From Pasteurella dagmatis (GTDB lineage Bacteria > Pseudomonadota > Gammaproteobacteria > Enterobacterales > Pasteurellaceae), in NCBI RefSeq assembly GCF_900186835.1, contig NZ_LT906448.1, positions 1,054,001-1,118,000 of the forward strand: a stretch of DNA of 64,000 nucleotides, given 5' to 3'. Below are positions 54,236-63,469 of the stretch, in pieces. Made by a program: the position numbers and the translations under genes. How positions within the stretch are numbered: position 1 is the stretch's first letter; each line of letters opens with the position of its first letter. The notes below the pieces were generated by a model, which saw nothing but the letters and a program-made list of their open reading frames with translations, was not told where the DNA came from and did no database searches.

Positions 54236-55082
54236 TTGGAAATACCCTCATTATACCTGGAGCTAAAATTAAAATAATAATTGGGAACATAATAAATAAA
54301 ATCAAAGGAATACTCATTTTAGCTGCTAATGTTCCTAATTTTTCCTCAATTGTTAATAATTGCAATTCTCGAATATCTGCAGATAATTGGATTAAATGGC
54401 TATATATTGAAGAACCAAAATTTAAACTCTGTTGTAATACAGAACAAAACATCCTTACTTCTGTTGTTGGTAATGAAATTGATAAATCTTGTAAAGCCGA
54501 AGACAAACCTGTAATTTCAGATTTACGAATAATACGTAACATTACATAAGTAAGATCTGGATTTAATTTTTTAAAATCAATTGCAACCTGCTTTAATGCA
54601 GCATCAATACTAATACCCGTTTGGACATTCACTGCAACAAGGTCTATAAAACCAGGTAAATCGACCATAATCTTCTTGATTTTACTTTTTAAAATAGAGT
54701 TGGTTAAAATACCAGGGATTAAAATTGTTAAAACAAGAATTAAAGCAGTAGCAGTCAACCAATCAGCTGATCCTTGAGCGAGTGAATAAAGATAATAAAG
54801 ACCAACTAAGACAAGCATTATAAGTAGTTTGACTTTAATATTTTTATCTACAATACCTAAAAATCGCAAAATAGGGTTGTTATTAATCAATAGTAATTCA
54901 AGTTCTACTTGTTGCTTACTTTTACCTTTCTGAACATCATTATTACTTTTATCTCTAGGTCTTTCACCAATTAATACCTCTCTACCTCTCTCTAATTTCT
55001 TTTTATGAGAAAAGGCAAAGAATAAAACAACAAAACCAAAAATTGTCAGTAATAAATATATTAGGAATATCTTTAATGTCAT
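54225..55082 (-). CDS. tadC: TadC inner-membrane platform protein
   Basis: 285 residues from MTLKIFLIYLL, which overlaps the tadB stop (ATGA) behind GAGGAAG. T2SSF/GspF-type domain: DLPGFIDLVAVNVQTGISIDAALKQ and RMFCSVLQQSLNFGSSIYSHL, with membrane segments at both ends. Partner of TadB in the pilus motor platform. Confidence 0.92.
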   Translation of the reverse strand: MTLKIFLIYLLLTIFGFVVLFFAFSHKKKLERGREVLIGERPRDKSNNDVQKGKSKQQVELELLLINNNPILRFLGIVDKNIKVKLLIMLVLVGLYYLYSLAQGSADWLTATALILVLTILIPGILTNSILKSKIKKIMVDLPGFIDLVAVNVQTGISIDAALKQVAIDFKKLNPDLTYVMLRIIRKSEITGLSSALQDLSISLPTTEVRMFCSVLQQSLNFGSSIYSHLIQLSADIRELQLLTIEEKLGTLAAKMSIPLILFIMFPIIILILAPGIMRVFPNVF

Positions 55083-55963
55083 GTTGACTTCCTCATCAAC
55101 CACCAAATAATTAGCATTCCGATTAGTTCACTACCAAAAACATAGTACAAAACATAACGACCAGAAGGATCATTTATCAAAAAATCAAAATTCTCAGGCA
55201 TTGTAAATTGCATGAAGAAAAAGAATGCAATAGGAAATGAAGCAACTATCATAGCTGACATTCTAGCTTCTGATGTCATAGCTTTTTTCTTTTGTTCCAT
55301 TTTTTTAGCATCTGCAATAATCCTACCCAAACGAGAAATGACCTCTCGAATTTGTCCACCTTTAGATAGATTCGTACGGATAATGGTAATAAAGAAATAA
55401 AACTCTTTATATGGATAACGACTATAACTATCCTCAAATACAGTGACAGGATCTTCACCAATAGCTAATCTTTTATGGATATTTTTAAATTCATCACCTA
55501 ATTGTCCTGTAAGATCTTTTCCACAGCGTTCTAAAGCCTGCAATAGACCCGCACCAGAACTCGCCGCAGCAGTAAGAATTTGAATCACTTCAGGAAACAT
55601 AGCATTAAACATTTTATGATTTCTTCGCTCTCCAAATTTCCAAACTAAGAAAATAAAAAGAACCAAGAAAATTAATATAAACTGCCATCTATCTAGACGT
55701 ATATAAAAAAGATTTACATAAAAAAGTATTAAGAATACTAAAAAGCTAATTATAATATTACGCAATAATTTTTTCTTATCACCTGCAACAAAATAATACT
55801 GCCATAAAATAGCTTTTTGCTTTATAGAAGCCCAAATAGAAACATTACTTTTAAATGAATTAGAATATTCATTTATCTTTTTTCTTGTTCTAAACCATCC
55901 TCGTGAGGTATACAATAATAAACTGACACCAAAAATGAGGATAAAATAGTACATAAAGCTCAT
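55079..55963 (-). CDS. tadB: TadB inner-membrane platform protein
   Basis: 294 residues. T2SSF-type domain with FPEVIQILTAAASSGAGLLQ and FFITIIRTNLSKGGQIREVI, N-terminal and C-terminal membrane segments. Forms the platform with TadC for the TadA ATPase. Ends directly on the tadC start and begins right after tadA. Confidence 0.93.
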   Translation of the reverse strand: MSFMYYFILIFGVSLLLYTSRGWFRTRKKINEYSNSFKSNVSIWASIKQKAILWQYYFVAGDKKKLLRNIIISFLVFLILFYVNLFYIRLDRWQFILIFLVLFIFLVWKFGERRNHKMFNAMFPEVIQILTAAASSGAGLLQALERCGKDLTGQLGDEFKNIHKRLAIGEDPVTVFEDSYSRYPYKEFYFFITIIRTNLSKGGQIREVISRLGRIIADAKKMEQKKKAMTSEARMSAMIVASFPIAFFFFMQFTMPENFDFLINDPSGRYVLYYVFGSELIGMLIIWWLMRKST

Positions 55964-57241
55964 CTAACTTTCCTCAAAAATACTTTGTAATTCTGTACTC
56001 AAGTTAAAGACTTGTGCATTTTGATATACCACTGAACGAGTTAGCAAGCCATGAGAAATAAATTCTCCCATAATTTTACCATTAGCATCGCGATCTTTAC
56101 TTGGTTGATATGTAAATATATCCTGTAACACTATTTGCCCATTTTCCATTCCCATTAATTCTGTGATATTCATAATTTTTCTTGAACCATCATTTAAACG
56201 AGAAGCCTGAACAATAATATTTACGGCAGACGCAATGTTACGACGAATGGCCTCTAATGGTAAGCTAGCATTTGACATCATTACCATACTCTCTAAACGA
56301 GCTGTTGCATCTCTAGGGCTATTGGCGTGTAATGTAGACATAGAACCATCGTGCCCAGTATTCATTGCTTGTAGCATTTGGAAAGCTTCAGCACCACGAC
56401 ACTCGCCAACGATAATACGCTCTGGTCGCATACGTAAAGCATTAATTACAAGATCTTGCATAGTCACTTCACCAGTATGTTCAACACCAGCTAAACGAGT
56501 TTCTAATCTAACTACATGTGGCTGCTCTAAACGCAATTCTGCAGTATCCTCAAGGGTAACTACACGCTCTTGATGAGAAATATAATTTGACAGGGCATTT
56601 AATAAAGTTGTTTTTCCCGAACCAGTACCACCAGATACGATGATATTTACTCGAGAACGCGCCGCAATAATGAGAAAATTCGCCATTTCTCTTGTCATGG
56701 AACCAAAATTTACAAGTTCTTGTAACGATTTTTTGGATTTGCTAAATTTACGAATGGACATTGATGTCCCATCTAAAGCAATCGGTGCAATAACTACATT
56801 TAAACGACTTCCATCAGGTAAACGAGAATCCACTAGTGGACTTCCGTCATCAATACGACGACCAACTTTTGCTACAAGTCTACGTGCTATATCAGTTAAT
56901 TGCTCATTGTTAACAAAAGTTCTATTGGTTTTTTCAAGAATACCGGCACGTTCAACCCAAATATTATCAGGCCCATTAACTAAAATATCATTAACTGTTT
57001 CGTCTTCCATCAACTCGCGTATTGGGCCATAGCCTTCTATTTCATCTGCTATCATCTCTGCCATTACCAAAGCATCTGCCGATGTAATATAAACACCATT
57101 GGTTCCAGCGATACGATATACTAATTGAGTTAATTCATCGACTAGTTTTTCTCGATCACTCTGTAGTTGATCGATTTTTTCGATATCTAAATTACTCAGT
57201 AACTCATTCCTAAAAAATATTTGCTGTTCTTTTGTTAACAT
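55964..57241 (-). CDS. tadA: TadA (CpaF-type) pilus ATPase
   Basis: 425 residues. Type II/IV secretion ATPase: Walker A SGGTGSGKTT near residues 202-211, Asp box TLEDTAELRL, Walker B-like MRPERIIVGECRGAEAF and His box STLHANSPRDA. N-terminal helical region has EIEGYGPIRELMEDETVNDI, the CpaF signature. Powers extension (and perhaps retraction) of Flp pili. It is cytoplasmic and docks on TadB/TadC. Confidence 0.96.
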   Translation of the reverse strand: MLTKEQQIFFRNELLSNLDIEKIDQLQSDREKLVDELTQLVYRIAGTNGVYITSADALVMAEMIADEIEGYGPIRELMEDETVNDILVNGPDNIWVERAGILEKTNRTFVNNEQLTDIARRLVAKVGRRIDDGSPLVDSRLPDGSRLNVVIAPIALDGTSMSIRKFSKSKKSLQELVNFGSMTREMANFLIIAARSRVNIIVSGGTGSGKTTLLNALSNYISHQERVVTLEDTAELRLEQPHVVRLETRLAGVEHTGEVTMQDLVINALRMRPERIIVGECRGAEAFQMLQAMNTGHDGSMSTLHANSPRDATARLESMVMMSNASLPLEAIRRNIASAVNIIVQASRLNDGSRKIMNITELMGMENGQIVLQDIFTYQPSKDRDANGKIMGEFISHGLLTRSVVYQNAQVFNLSTELQSIFEES

Positions 57242-57255
57242 CTTTTAATCTTCAT

Positions 57256-58377
57256 TTAATTATTCATCAATGATCGATACAGAGATGAGAAAAATCCCTG
57301 TTTTTCTTTCGATTTACTTTTACGGGAAACGGCACCAATCACTTTCATAACAAGAGATTCAATTTCTTTTTTACCATTACGGCCTAAATTGATCCCTAAG
57401 ACATTTTTAGCGGTTGTAGACTTCAAAAATGGAATCACTGCATCAACTGGACATTTTAATAATGTTTCAATATCATTTTTGGCCATTAATTTTGATGTTT
57501 CTAATCTAGAATCAGAAATACATATAAAAGTACGAATTGGCTTACCTACTGTACTGCGAATACGTTCACATTCATCTAAAAATTGCTTAGCAACCCTTAA
57601 AGAATCAATTCTTCGTTCAACAACCAATACAAAACTATTACTATATTCAAAGAATTTAGAAAAATCATCTTTCTTAACATTGAATACTGGTTGATCATAA
57701 ATCACAAAGTTGTACTTTTCCAAAGTTGAAAGTGGTAGACGATTAGGCGTACCATTAAATAGATCTAAATTAGCACTATATTCAACTACATCACCTTGCA
57801 ATTTCTTATCAAACAATAAATCCAAGTTTTGTGAGCCATTCGGTCCTTGAGCTAATAATACCGGCACTTTCTTACTGAGAGCGATCTGGTTTGCTACATA
57901 AGAACTAATCATGCTAGCACCAATACCACCTTTACAGCTTAAAACAGCAACTTTTACTGTATGGCGAACTAAAGGGATATTAACTCCAGAAATAATTTTC
58001 TCCGCCATTTGATTCAACTGAGAATCAGCGTGGAAATAAAGGATACCTTCTTCTAATAATTTTTGTGATAAAGAGATCGAGTCGCTATCACCAACAATAC
58101 AACACCAAACTTGTTGAGGCACAACACTATATACTAATTCAGAAATACTCTTAATATCTGTTTCATTAGTAATATCAATGATAACACCTAGTGTTTCTTC
58201 TGCTGAAAACGTAATATTTTGCTCAACTAAAAAATCACTTTTAACAATTTCAATATTTTCTAAGCCGCGTGTACGTAGAAGTTGGGCTACCTGGGTTTGA
58301 ATCTCTTCACGATTTGATACGATCATTATCGTACGAGCACTATCTATCGCAACGGTTTCCTTATCAAGCAATAACAT
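57256..58377 (-). CDS. tadZ: TadZ (CpaE-like) localisation protein
   Basis: 373 residues. N-terminal receiver-like domain without clear phosphorylation site, then a ParA/MinD-like atypical ATPase domain with VKVAVLSCKGGIGASMISSY (deviant Walker A; G-x-S in place of K-S/T is a change that may reduce ATP hydrolysis). It places the Tad machine at a pole in other species. In order between rcpB and tadA. Confidence 0.9.
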   Translation of the reverse strand: MLLLDKETVAIDSARTIMIVSNREEIQTQVAQLLRTRGLENIEIVKSDFLVEQNITFSAEETLGVIIDITNETDIKSISELVYSVVPQQVWCCIVGDSDSISLSQKLLEEGILYFHADSQLNQMAEKIISGVNIPLVRHTVKVAVLSCKGGIGASMISSYVANQIALSKKVPVLLAQGPNGSQNLDLLFDKKLQGDVVEYSANLDLFNGTPNRLPLSTLEKYNFVIYDQPVFNVKKDDFSKFFEYSNSFVLVVERRIDSLRVAKQFLDECERIRSTVGKPIRTFICISDSRLETSKLMAKNDIETLLKCPVDAVIPFLKSTTAKNVLGINLGRNGKKEIESLVMKVIGAVSRKSKSKEKQGFFSSLYRSLMNN

Positions 58378-58392
58378 ATACTAAACCTTCCA

Positions 58393-58890
58393 TTAATATT
58401 TTAATTGGATACGATGATTATTTTTACTTGCACAAGGATTATGTCCATCCCAACTCATCATATCTTCAGCCGTAGTTACACGACAATTTGTCTTTTTAAC
58501 TCCAATTCGAGCAATCTCAACAAATAGAGGATAAAGCGCATTCTTATCCTGACGTTTAAAAATAATTCGCTTACTATCAATACCTCTTTTTACTAAAAAG
58601 TCACGAATTTTGACCGCTCTTTTCTTTGCATTTTTATCTTTCCAAACAAAGTTAATGTACTTACTTTTATCACTGCCTAAATCACGAATCACAGAGTGCA
58701 TTAAATTATGATAAGTAACATCTGAATAGTCAGACAAGACATAACGATTGACAATATAACTTTTATTAAATTGTTTGCTCTGAGTTGGTGCTGCTACTTT
58801 TGCATTATTAGATAATTCATTTAAAGATGCGATAGCATTATTTGAAATAAAAAATATACCTAAAAATACTGATAAAATTAATTTTTTCAT
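58393..58890 (-). CDS. rcpB: RcpB-like (CpaD-type) pilus-assembly protein
   Basis: 165 residues. N-terminal signal peptide (MKKLILSVFLGIFFISNNAIA). Mature part has RGIDSKRIIFKRQDKNALYP and a pair of Cys near the end (NCRVTTAEDM, NPCASKNN), with the NxCA-like tail seen in CpaD-family proteins. In Aggregatibacter RcpB is an outer-membrane partner of the secretin and gates it. Overlaps the rcpA stop by four bases. Confidence 0.85.
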   Translation of the reverse strand: MKKLILSVFLGIFFISNNAIASLNELSNNAKVAAPTQSKQFNKSYIVNRYVLSDYSDVTYHNLMHSVIRDLGSDKSKYINFVWKDKNAKKRAVKIRDFLVKRGIDSKRIIFKRQDKNALYPLFVEIARIGVKKTNCRVTTAEDMMSWDGHNPCASKNNHRIQLKY

Positions 58891-60284
58891 TGAATAAATC
58901 CTCCTCTTTTTAAGAAATTAGAGGTAAGCGTTTTATGATAAATATTCTTAAATGGCGTTAAATTATAAAAACGCTCCATAGTTCCAGTTCTTTCAAATGT
59001 TGGATATACAATTTCATCTTCTTGAACTGGTTTTACAGTATTCACTGTAGCAACAATAACTAGTTCACGATCTTCTCGATCTGTTTTGGCATTTCGGAAG
59101 AATGCACCCAAGATAGGAATATCACCAAGTACAGGGACTTTATTAATTCCCTCTAAGTCACTAGAGTTAAATAACCCTCCAATGATAAAACTTTCTCCGT
59201 CAGCGACTTCAAATACTGATTTTGAACGACGAGTATTAAAAAATGGAATTTCACCTACACTTTCAAATGAATAGTTACCCGCAATTGTACTTACTCTTTG
59301 ATCTAGTGCTAATCTTATACGGTTATTTTTTTGCAATTTCGCTGCAACAGCTAATCTAATACCGAAATCTTTATAAATAATTGTAGGAGCGCCTTCTTTA
59401 TCTCTTTGCGCAAATGGAATTTCACCGCCAACAAGAATATCTGCTGTCTCTCCAGATAACATAGAAATATTTGGTTCCGCTAAAATTCGACCATTATTTT
59501 GGTTATCCAAAGCGTTAATAAATGCAGAAACCCCACTTGCATCGATTTTTAATAAGCCTTGAATACCATCAAATCCAGTTACTCGAGAAACACCACCTAA
59601 TAAATCAGGAACTCCACCAGATAAACGGCTCCAATTAATTCCAACTGCTTCAGATAATTTTTTATTCACTTCTACCACAGTTAGCTTCACATTAATCTGC
59701 GTTGTTTCATCAACATTAACATTATTAACCACACCATCAAATTGATATTTATCTAAAAATGGAAGTGATTCTTCAGATTCACCGGCCTTGAATTTTGTTT
59801 CAGTAACTTTTTTACCATTACCTAATGCTTCACCAACAATACGATGGACTTCATCACTTTCTTCCTGAGAACGTGCTTTACCTTCTATGACATAAGCTTT
59901 ACCAACTTTTTTCACTGAAAGATTTGTATTTGGAAATCTTGCTTTAATTTGTTGATTAGTATCTGAAATGCCAGTGAATAGAGAGTCAACATTAACGACA
60001 TCATTTGTTAATGTTTTACCATTTGCATCAAAAGCCGAAATCTCAGCACGCCCCTGCTCTTTTGCATAAATGATAAAAGAATTATCATCTAAGATTTCAT
60101 AATCAGCAATTGCTGGAGAAGAGACAAATATAGTATCAATTTTTTCTTTAGTTTGAATAAGCTGAGTACCACCTTGTTCCAAATTAAACGTCTTTGCGAA
60201 CATTACGCCTGGTGATAACACTAAAATAGCACCCAATAAGCAAGTAACCTTTTTTGCTCTAGCTTTTTTATACTGTATAAACAT
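58887..60284 (-). CDS. rcpA: RcpA (CpaC-type) outer-membrane secretin
   Basis: 465 residues. Signal peptide, then a pilus-assembly N domain (GGTQLIQTKEKIDTIFVSSP, DFIIYAKEQGRAEISAFD), a BON-like section, and a secretin domain with GRILAEPNISMLSGETADIL and GGEIPFAQ, KSVFEVADGESFIIGGLF near 380. Forms the outer-membrane channel through which the pilus passes. Adjacent to rcpC with one-base overlap. Confidence 0.95.
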   Translation of the reverse strand: MFIQYKKARAKKVTCLLGAILVLSPGVMFAKTFNLEQGGTQLIQTKEKIDTIFVSSPAIADYEILDDNSFIIYAKEQGRAEISAFDANGKTLTNDVVNVDSLFTGISDTNQQIKARFPNTNLSVKKVGKAYVIEGKARSQEESDEVHRIVGEALGNGKKVTETKFKAGESEESLPFLDKYQFDGVVNNVNVDETTQINVKLTVVEVNKKLSEAVGINWSRLSGGVPDLLGGVSRVTGFDGIQGLLKIDASGVSAFINALDNQNNGRILAEPNISMLSGETADILVGGEIPFAQRDKEGAPTIIYKDFGIRLAVAAKLQKNNRIRLALDQRVSTIAGNYSFESVGEIPFFNTRRSKSVFEVADGESFIIGGLFNSSDLEGINKVPVLGDIPILGAFFRNAKTDREDRELVIVATVNTVKPVQEDEIVYPTFERTGTMERFYNLTPFKNIYHKTLTSNFLKRGGFIQ

Positions 60285-61084
60285 TATTGGCCTCTTAATT
60301 TTCTAATAAATACACCGCGGTGATTTATATTCTCATTATTACTCGTTTCAGGTAACACTATTAATTTTGATCCTTTATCTAAGTTATAGAATTTTTTCAC
60401 CTTATCTGAATCAACTTTAACATTAATATAACCTATATAATCTTGATTTTTATGATCATTAGGCGTCCCTGTATTATTATCTGATGGTTCTTGGAACTCT
60501 TTTGTTTGAAGAACCAATAGCTTACCCGAAACTTTTACTAAATCACTTTTATCGTAAATATTACGAGAGTCTAAAGCATTTTTTTGATTATAAATTGACA
60601 CATAGTCACCGCTATGAATGGTATCTAATAAATATCGTTCATCAGACTTAATGTAAATTCGATATGCAACTTCTTGCTTAGTATCAATACTTGACATCAA
60701 AAAACGAGGATCATCAGGAGCAATAATCATCATATTTGATAGGAGTGACCCCGAACTAAGATTGTCTCCGATTAAATATCCCTGCAAAGAATGAGATGAT
60801 GAATTAGCAAGTACATTTGAAAGATCATTATTTATTAAAGGATTATCTTCTGAAACAGTAACTTGACTGATAGCATAGTCATCAGACTGTAATAGAGTTC
60901 CTTTCTTAACATCGCGTTTCAATTCTGCAATTGTAATCACTTTTTCCACTTTTTTCTCAACTTGTGGTTGAGTTACAAAAGTTTGACTATCTTCCCCGTC
61001 ACCACTTGTTGGCATAAAAAGTATTCCACCTATCCCAACAACTAATGTAAGGAATGAAATGATAAATAACATTCTGTAATTCAT
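60284..61084 (-). CDS. rcpC: RcpC (CpaB-type) pilus-assembly protein
   Basis: 266 residues. N-terminal membrane segment (MLFIISFLTLVVGIGGILF) and an SAF-like domain (DVKKGTLLQSDDYAISQV, SHSLQGYLIGDNLSSG) followed by a RcpC-type C-terminal domain. CpaB proteins belong to the periplasmic part of the Tad system. Located after tadV, before the secretin gene. Confidence 0.9.
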   Translation of the reverse strand: MNYRMLFIISFLTLVVGIGGILFMPTSGDGEDSQTFVTQPQVEKKVEKVITIAELKRDVKKGTLLQSDDYAISQVTVSEDNPLINNDLSNVLANSSSHSLQGYLIGDNLSSGSLLSNMMIIAPDDPRFLMSSIDTKQEVAYRIYIKSDERYLLDTIHSGDYVSIYNQKNALDSRNIYDKSDLVKVSGKLLVLQTKEFQEPSDNNTGTPNDHKNQDYIGYINVKVDSDKVKKFYNLDKGSKLIVLPETSNNENINHRGVFIRKLRGQ

Positions 61085-61146
61085 TTTTAATCCTTATTTT
61101 ATTTTTATAAACTAAATAATTTTGAAAACTTAAATTTTATGAGAAA

Positions 61147-61578
61147 TTAACTAAACAAAAGTAAATTAAGAAGGAAGCCTAAACTAATTGCAACCCCATA
61201 AGGCAAATGATTTTTTAGTATTGATTCTCTAAAAAAAATCCACCCAATAATAATCAATATCAATCCAGAGCAAGCTGTAAAGAAGAAAAAAGACATAATT
61301 TGCTCTTGAGGAATAGCCAGCATTAATACTGAAACTAATTTGACATCTCCTGCGCCTACAGTTTTAAGATTGAATAAAATAAAACCTATTATAAAAGAAA
61401 TTAAAGCAGGAACAACAAAGATTTCTCCATATTTAATCCAGCTTAATGGTAGGATCACCAAAAGGAGAATGAGAACAATTTTATTGCTAATAATTCTATG
61501 TTTAATATCTGTGTAAGATAGTCTTATTAGCAATAAGATAGTTAATAGTTGAAGTGATAAAATAATAAATCCATTCAT
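61147..61578 (-). CDS. tadV: TadV prepilin peptidase
   Basis: 143 residues, all-membrane aspartic protease of family A24 without the methylation domain. Catalytic Asp in RLSYTDIKHRIISN and in VGAGDVKLVS (GxGD). It removes the leader from Flp1, Flp2, TadE and TadF. Normal short Tad type. It follows flp2 in the usual order. Confidence 0.94.
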   Translation of the reverse strand: MNGFIILSLQLLTILLLIRLSYTDIKHRIISNKIVLILLLVILPLSWIKYGEIFVVPALISFIIGFILFNLKTVGAGDVKLVSVLMLAIPQEQIMSFFFFTACSGLILIIIGWIFFRESILKNHLPYGVAISLGFLLNLLLFS

Positions 61579-61603
61579 TATTTTCCCTTAAAAGATATGT
61601 TGA

Positions 61604-61825
61604 TTAGCTATCCTTTAGACTGTTTTTTACAATAGAAGACAATAATTCAAATTTACCTTTAATCGCTTCAACTAGTGCATTGTCACCATAAAGAACAGAA
61701 ACAATAAAAATTGCCACTATTGCTGCTATCAATCCATATTCAATAGATGTAATTCCTTTACATTGCGAAAAAAAATACTTAAATGATACACCCACTTTAT
61801 ACAACAATAACATTATAAACTTCAT
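61604..61825 (-). CDS. flp2: Flp-type pilin, minor copy
   Basis: 73 residues. Leader ends CKG, then ITSIEYGLIAAIVAIFIVSV, the Flp hydrophobic motif with Glu5 and Tyr6; the leader is long and more hydrophobic than in Flp1, so expression or processing may be weak. The mature part is about 45 residues (GDNALVEAIKGKFELL). In Aggregatibacter Flp2 is dispensable. Confidence 0.9.
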   Translation of the reverse strand: MKFIMLLLYKVGVSFKYFFSQCKGITSIEYGLIAAIVAIFIVSVLYGDNALVEAIKGKFELLSSIVKNSLKDS

Positions 61826-61849
61826 TTTATAAAAAACAAAAATCTAATC

Positions 61850-61883
61850 TTGTGCTAGTAACAATACCAGAATACTAGCACAA
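61850..61883 (-). terminator. Hairpin between flp1 and flp2
   Basis: Perfect eleven-base arms TTGTGCTAGTA and complement with a 12-base loop, followed on the minus strand by a T-rich stretch. It could stop part of the transcripts after flp1 or protect a short flp1 mRNA, so giving more major pilin than machine proteins. Confidence 0.7.
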
Positions 61884-61905
61884 AATTATTTATTAATGGG
61901 ACATA

Positions 61906-62133
61906 TTATTGTAACCCATTAGTTGAATTGACTTTAGTTGTCAAAGTATTAAATTTATTCTGTAGCGCTTTAATAAAGCCATTCTCATTATAAAACACAG
62001 CCACAATTAACACTGCAACAGCAACAGCAATTAAGCCGTATTCAATTGCTGTTACACCGCTTTGGTTTTCTTTAAATTTACGTAAAGATTCAGTTACTGA
62101 AATATATGCTTTAGTTGTTAATTTATTAAACAT
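61906..62133 (-). CDS. flp1: Flp-type pilin, major subunit
   Basis: 75 residues. Leader of about 26 residues ending NQSG, then VTAIEYGLIAVAVAVLIVAV with the conserved Glu5-Tyr6 after cleavage, and a short hydrophilic tail (NENGFIKALQNKFNTL). First gene of the operon behind AGGAGC. Forms adherent bundled Flp pili in relatives; here expected to give non-specific adherence and biofilm growth. Confidence 0.93.
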   Translation of the reverse strand: MFNKLTTKAYISVTESLRKFKENQSGVTAIEYGLIAVAVAVLIVAVFYNENGFIKALQNKFNTLTTKVNSTNGLQ

Positions 62134-62151
62134 AAATATGCTCCTAGTTTT

Positions 62152-62188
62152 TTGAAATAAAAAATGCTTCTCTACCTTGAGAAGTTTT
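62152..62188 (-). terminator. Possible leader attenuator before flp1
   Basis: Minus strand: CTTCTC and GAGAAG pair around a six-base loop, followed by CATTTTTTATTT. The stem is short but the T run is good; it lies about 20 bases before the flp1 start region. Confidence 0.45.
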
Positions 62189-62211
62189 CATTTGACTTTT
62201 AGTAATCGGAT

Positions 62212-62229
62212 TTAAACACTATTGTTTAA
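62212..62229. promoter_or_regulatory. Inverted repeat in the flp leader
   Basis: TTAAACA-CTAT-TGTTTAA, seven-base perfect arms; outer GGATT/AATCC arms extend it with a bulge. Could be a protein site or an RNA hairpin. Confidence 0.4.
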
Positions 62230-62302
62230 TCACTAAATAATCCGGTTGTGTATTTTAAATATTTTTCCGGTAAAAAAAAGTAAAATATCTGCAACAAGTC
62301 TG

Positions 62303-62313
62303 TGGTCAGACCA
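62303..62313. promoter_or_regulatory. Perfect palindrome TGGTCAGACCA, FadR/GntR-type operator candidate
   Basis: Eleven-base palindrome of the TGGTC-N-GACCA form bound by several FadR-subfamily GntR regulators. It lies about 170 bases upstream of flp1 in otherwise AT-rich DNA. Confidence 0.45.
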
Positions 62314-62517
62314 GTTTGACAGATATAACCAATAGGTAACAATCAATATCCTCAATAAAATTGATCTTTTATTCAAACATAATTATCAAAAATAGATTTA
62401 TAAAATAAAGAAACAATAATTTTTCATAAAGAAAAAATTAAGAATGAGCAAATAATGCATTGACAGATAAAGTTCTAGAAGAGCTAAACGATAGAAAAGA
62501 ATAATATAGATTTGTAA

Positions 62518-62604
62518 TGGTGCCCGAGGCCAGACTTGAACTGGCACGCTTCGAAAAGCGAGGGATTTTAAATCCCTTGTGTCTACCGATTTCACCACTC
62601 GGGC
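62518..62604 (-). tRNA. tRNA-Leu (TAA)
   Basis: 87 nt class II tRNA, acceptor GCCCGAG/CTCGGGC, anticodon stem AGGGA/TCCCT with loop TTTAAAA, so TAA; CCA encoded. Confidence 0.95.
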
Positions 62605-62621
62605 GAGCAAATTTTAAATTT

Positions 62622-62697
62622 TGGAGCGGGAAACGAGGCTCGAACTCGCGACCCCAACCTTGGCAAGGTTGTGCTCTACCAACTGAGCTATTCCCGC
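62622..62697 (-). tRNA. tRNA-Gly (GCC)
   Basis: 76 nt, acceptor GCGGGAA/TTCCCGC, anticodon loop TTGCCAA giving GCC; last bases TCCA. Just upstream of tRNA-Leu on the same strand. Confidence 0.95.
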
Positions 62698-62911
62698 ATT
62701 ATTGTTTTTTGATTCTACAATCACTAAACAACGAGGTGCATTTTACTGATTTATCTTGTGCTGTCAAATAAAAAATGTAAAAAAATTTCAAAAATATTTC
62801 AAACGCTTAAAAAAAATCCAACTTTAATCATTCCACATGGTTTGCGAGATGCAAACGTTTAAATAACAAGCTCAAATTGTTCAAATTAAAGTCTAAAAAA
62901 ACAGTAGTGTT

Positions 62912-63469
62912 TTAAAGCTCAATTTGATCAAGTAAGCTGCCTTTTGCTGCTTTTAAATATTGTAACATTGACCACACGGTTAAAATCGCTGCGATATACA
63001 GCAAAATAATTGCAGAAATTTCCATTGCAACGTTATATCGCCACAATAATCCTCCTAAAGCGAGCATTTGCGCTGCGGTTTTGACTTTTCCTACCCAAGA
63101 AACTGCAACTTTACTTCTTTCGCCTATTTCTGCCATCCATTCACGTAAAGCGGAAATAATAATTTCTCGTGAAATCATAATAACAGCAGGTACAGTTACC
63201 CAAAATGAATGATGGTATTCAACCACAAGCGCTAATGCGACAGTCACCATTACTTTATCTGCAACAGGATCTAGAAATGCGCCAAAACGCGTTGTTTGTT
63301 TCCATTTTCTTGCAAGATAACCATCAAACCAGTCTGTTACACCTGCAATAAAAAAAATAGAAGTAGTTAGAAAAGGCGACCAAGAAAAAGGAAGGTAAAA
63401 GGCAATCACAAAAAACGGGATAAGAATGACACGAAAGAGCGTTAGAAATATTGGTATATTTAGTTTCAT
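62912..63469 (-). CDS. pgsA: CDP-diacylglycerol-glycerol-3-phosphate 3-phosphatidyltransferase
   Basis: 185 residues, inner membrane. The CDP-alcohol phosphotransferase motif [19 protein letters not shown] continues to PVADKV (D-G-x2-A-R-x8-G-x3-D-x3-D pattern). It makes phosphatidylglycerophosphate, whose phosphate is removed by enzymes such as PgpB also found here. It follows uvrC on the same strand, a common pairing in gammaproteobacteria. Confidence 0.95.
   Translation of the reverse strand: MKLNIPIFLTLFRVILIPFFVIAFYLPFSWSPFLTTSIFFIAGVTDWFDGYLARKWKQTTRFGAFLDPVADKVMVTVALALVVEYHHSFWVTVPAVIMISREIIISALREWMAEIGERSKVAVSWVGKVKTAAQMLALGGLLWRYNVAMEISAIILLYIAAILTVWSMLQYLKAAKGSLLDQIEL

Larger units (their letters stand above)
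62134..62517 (-). promoter_or_regulatory. Leader and promoter region of the tad operon
   Basis: No gene is seen. It holds a hairpin next to flp1 (62152-62188), an inverted repeat (62212-62229), a GntR-type palindrome (62303-62313) and very AT-rich DNA. A promoter for flp1 is expected between the palindrome and the inverted repeat, but no single -10/-35 pair is convincing. Confidence 0.5.
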
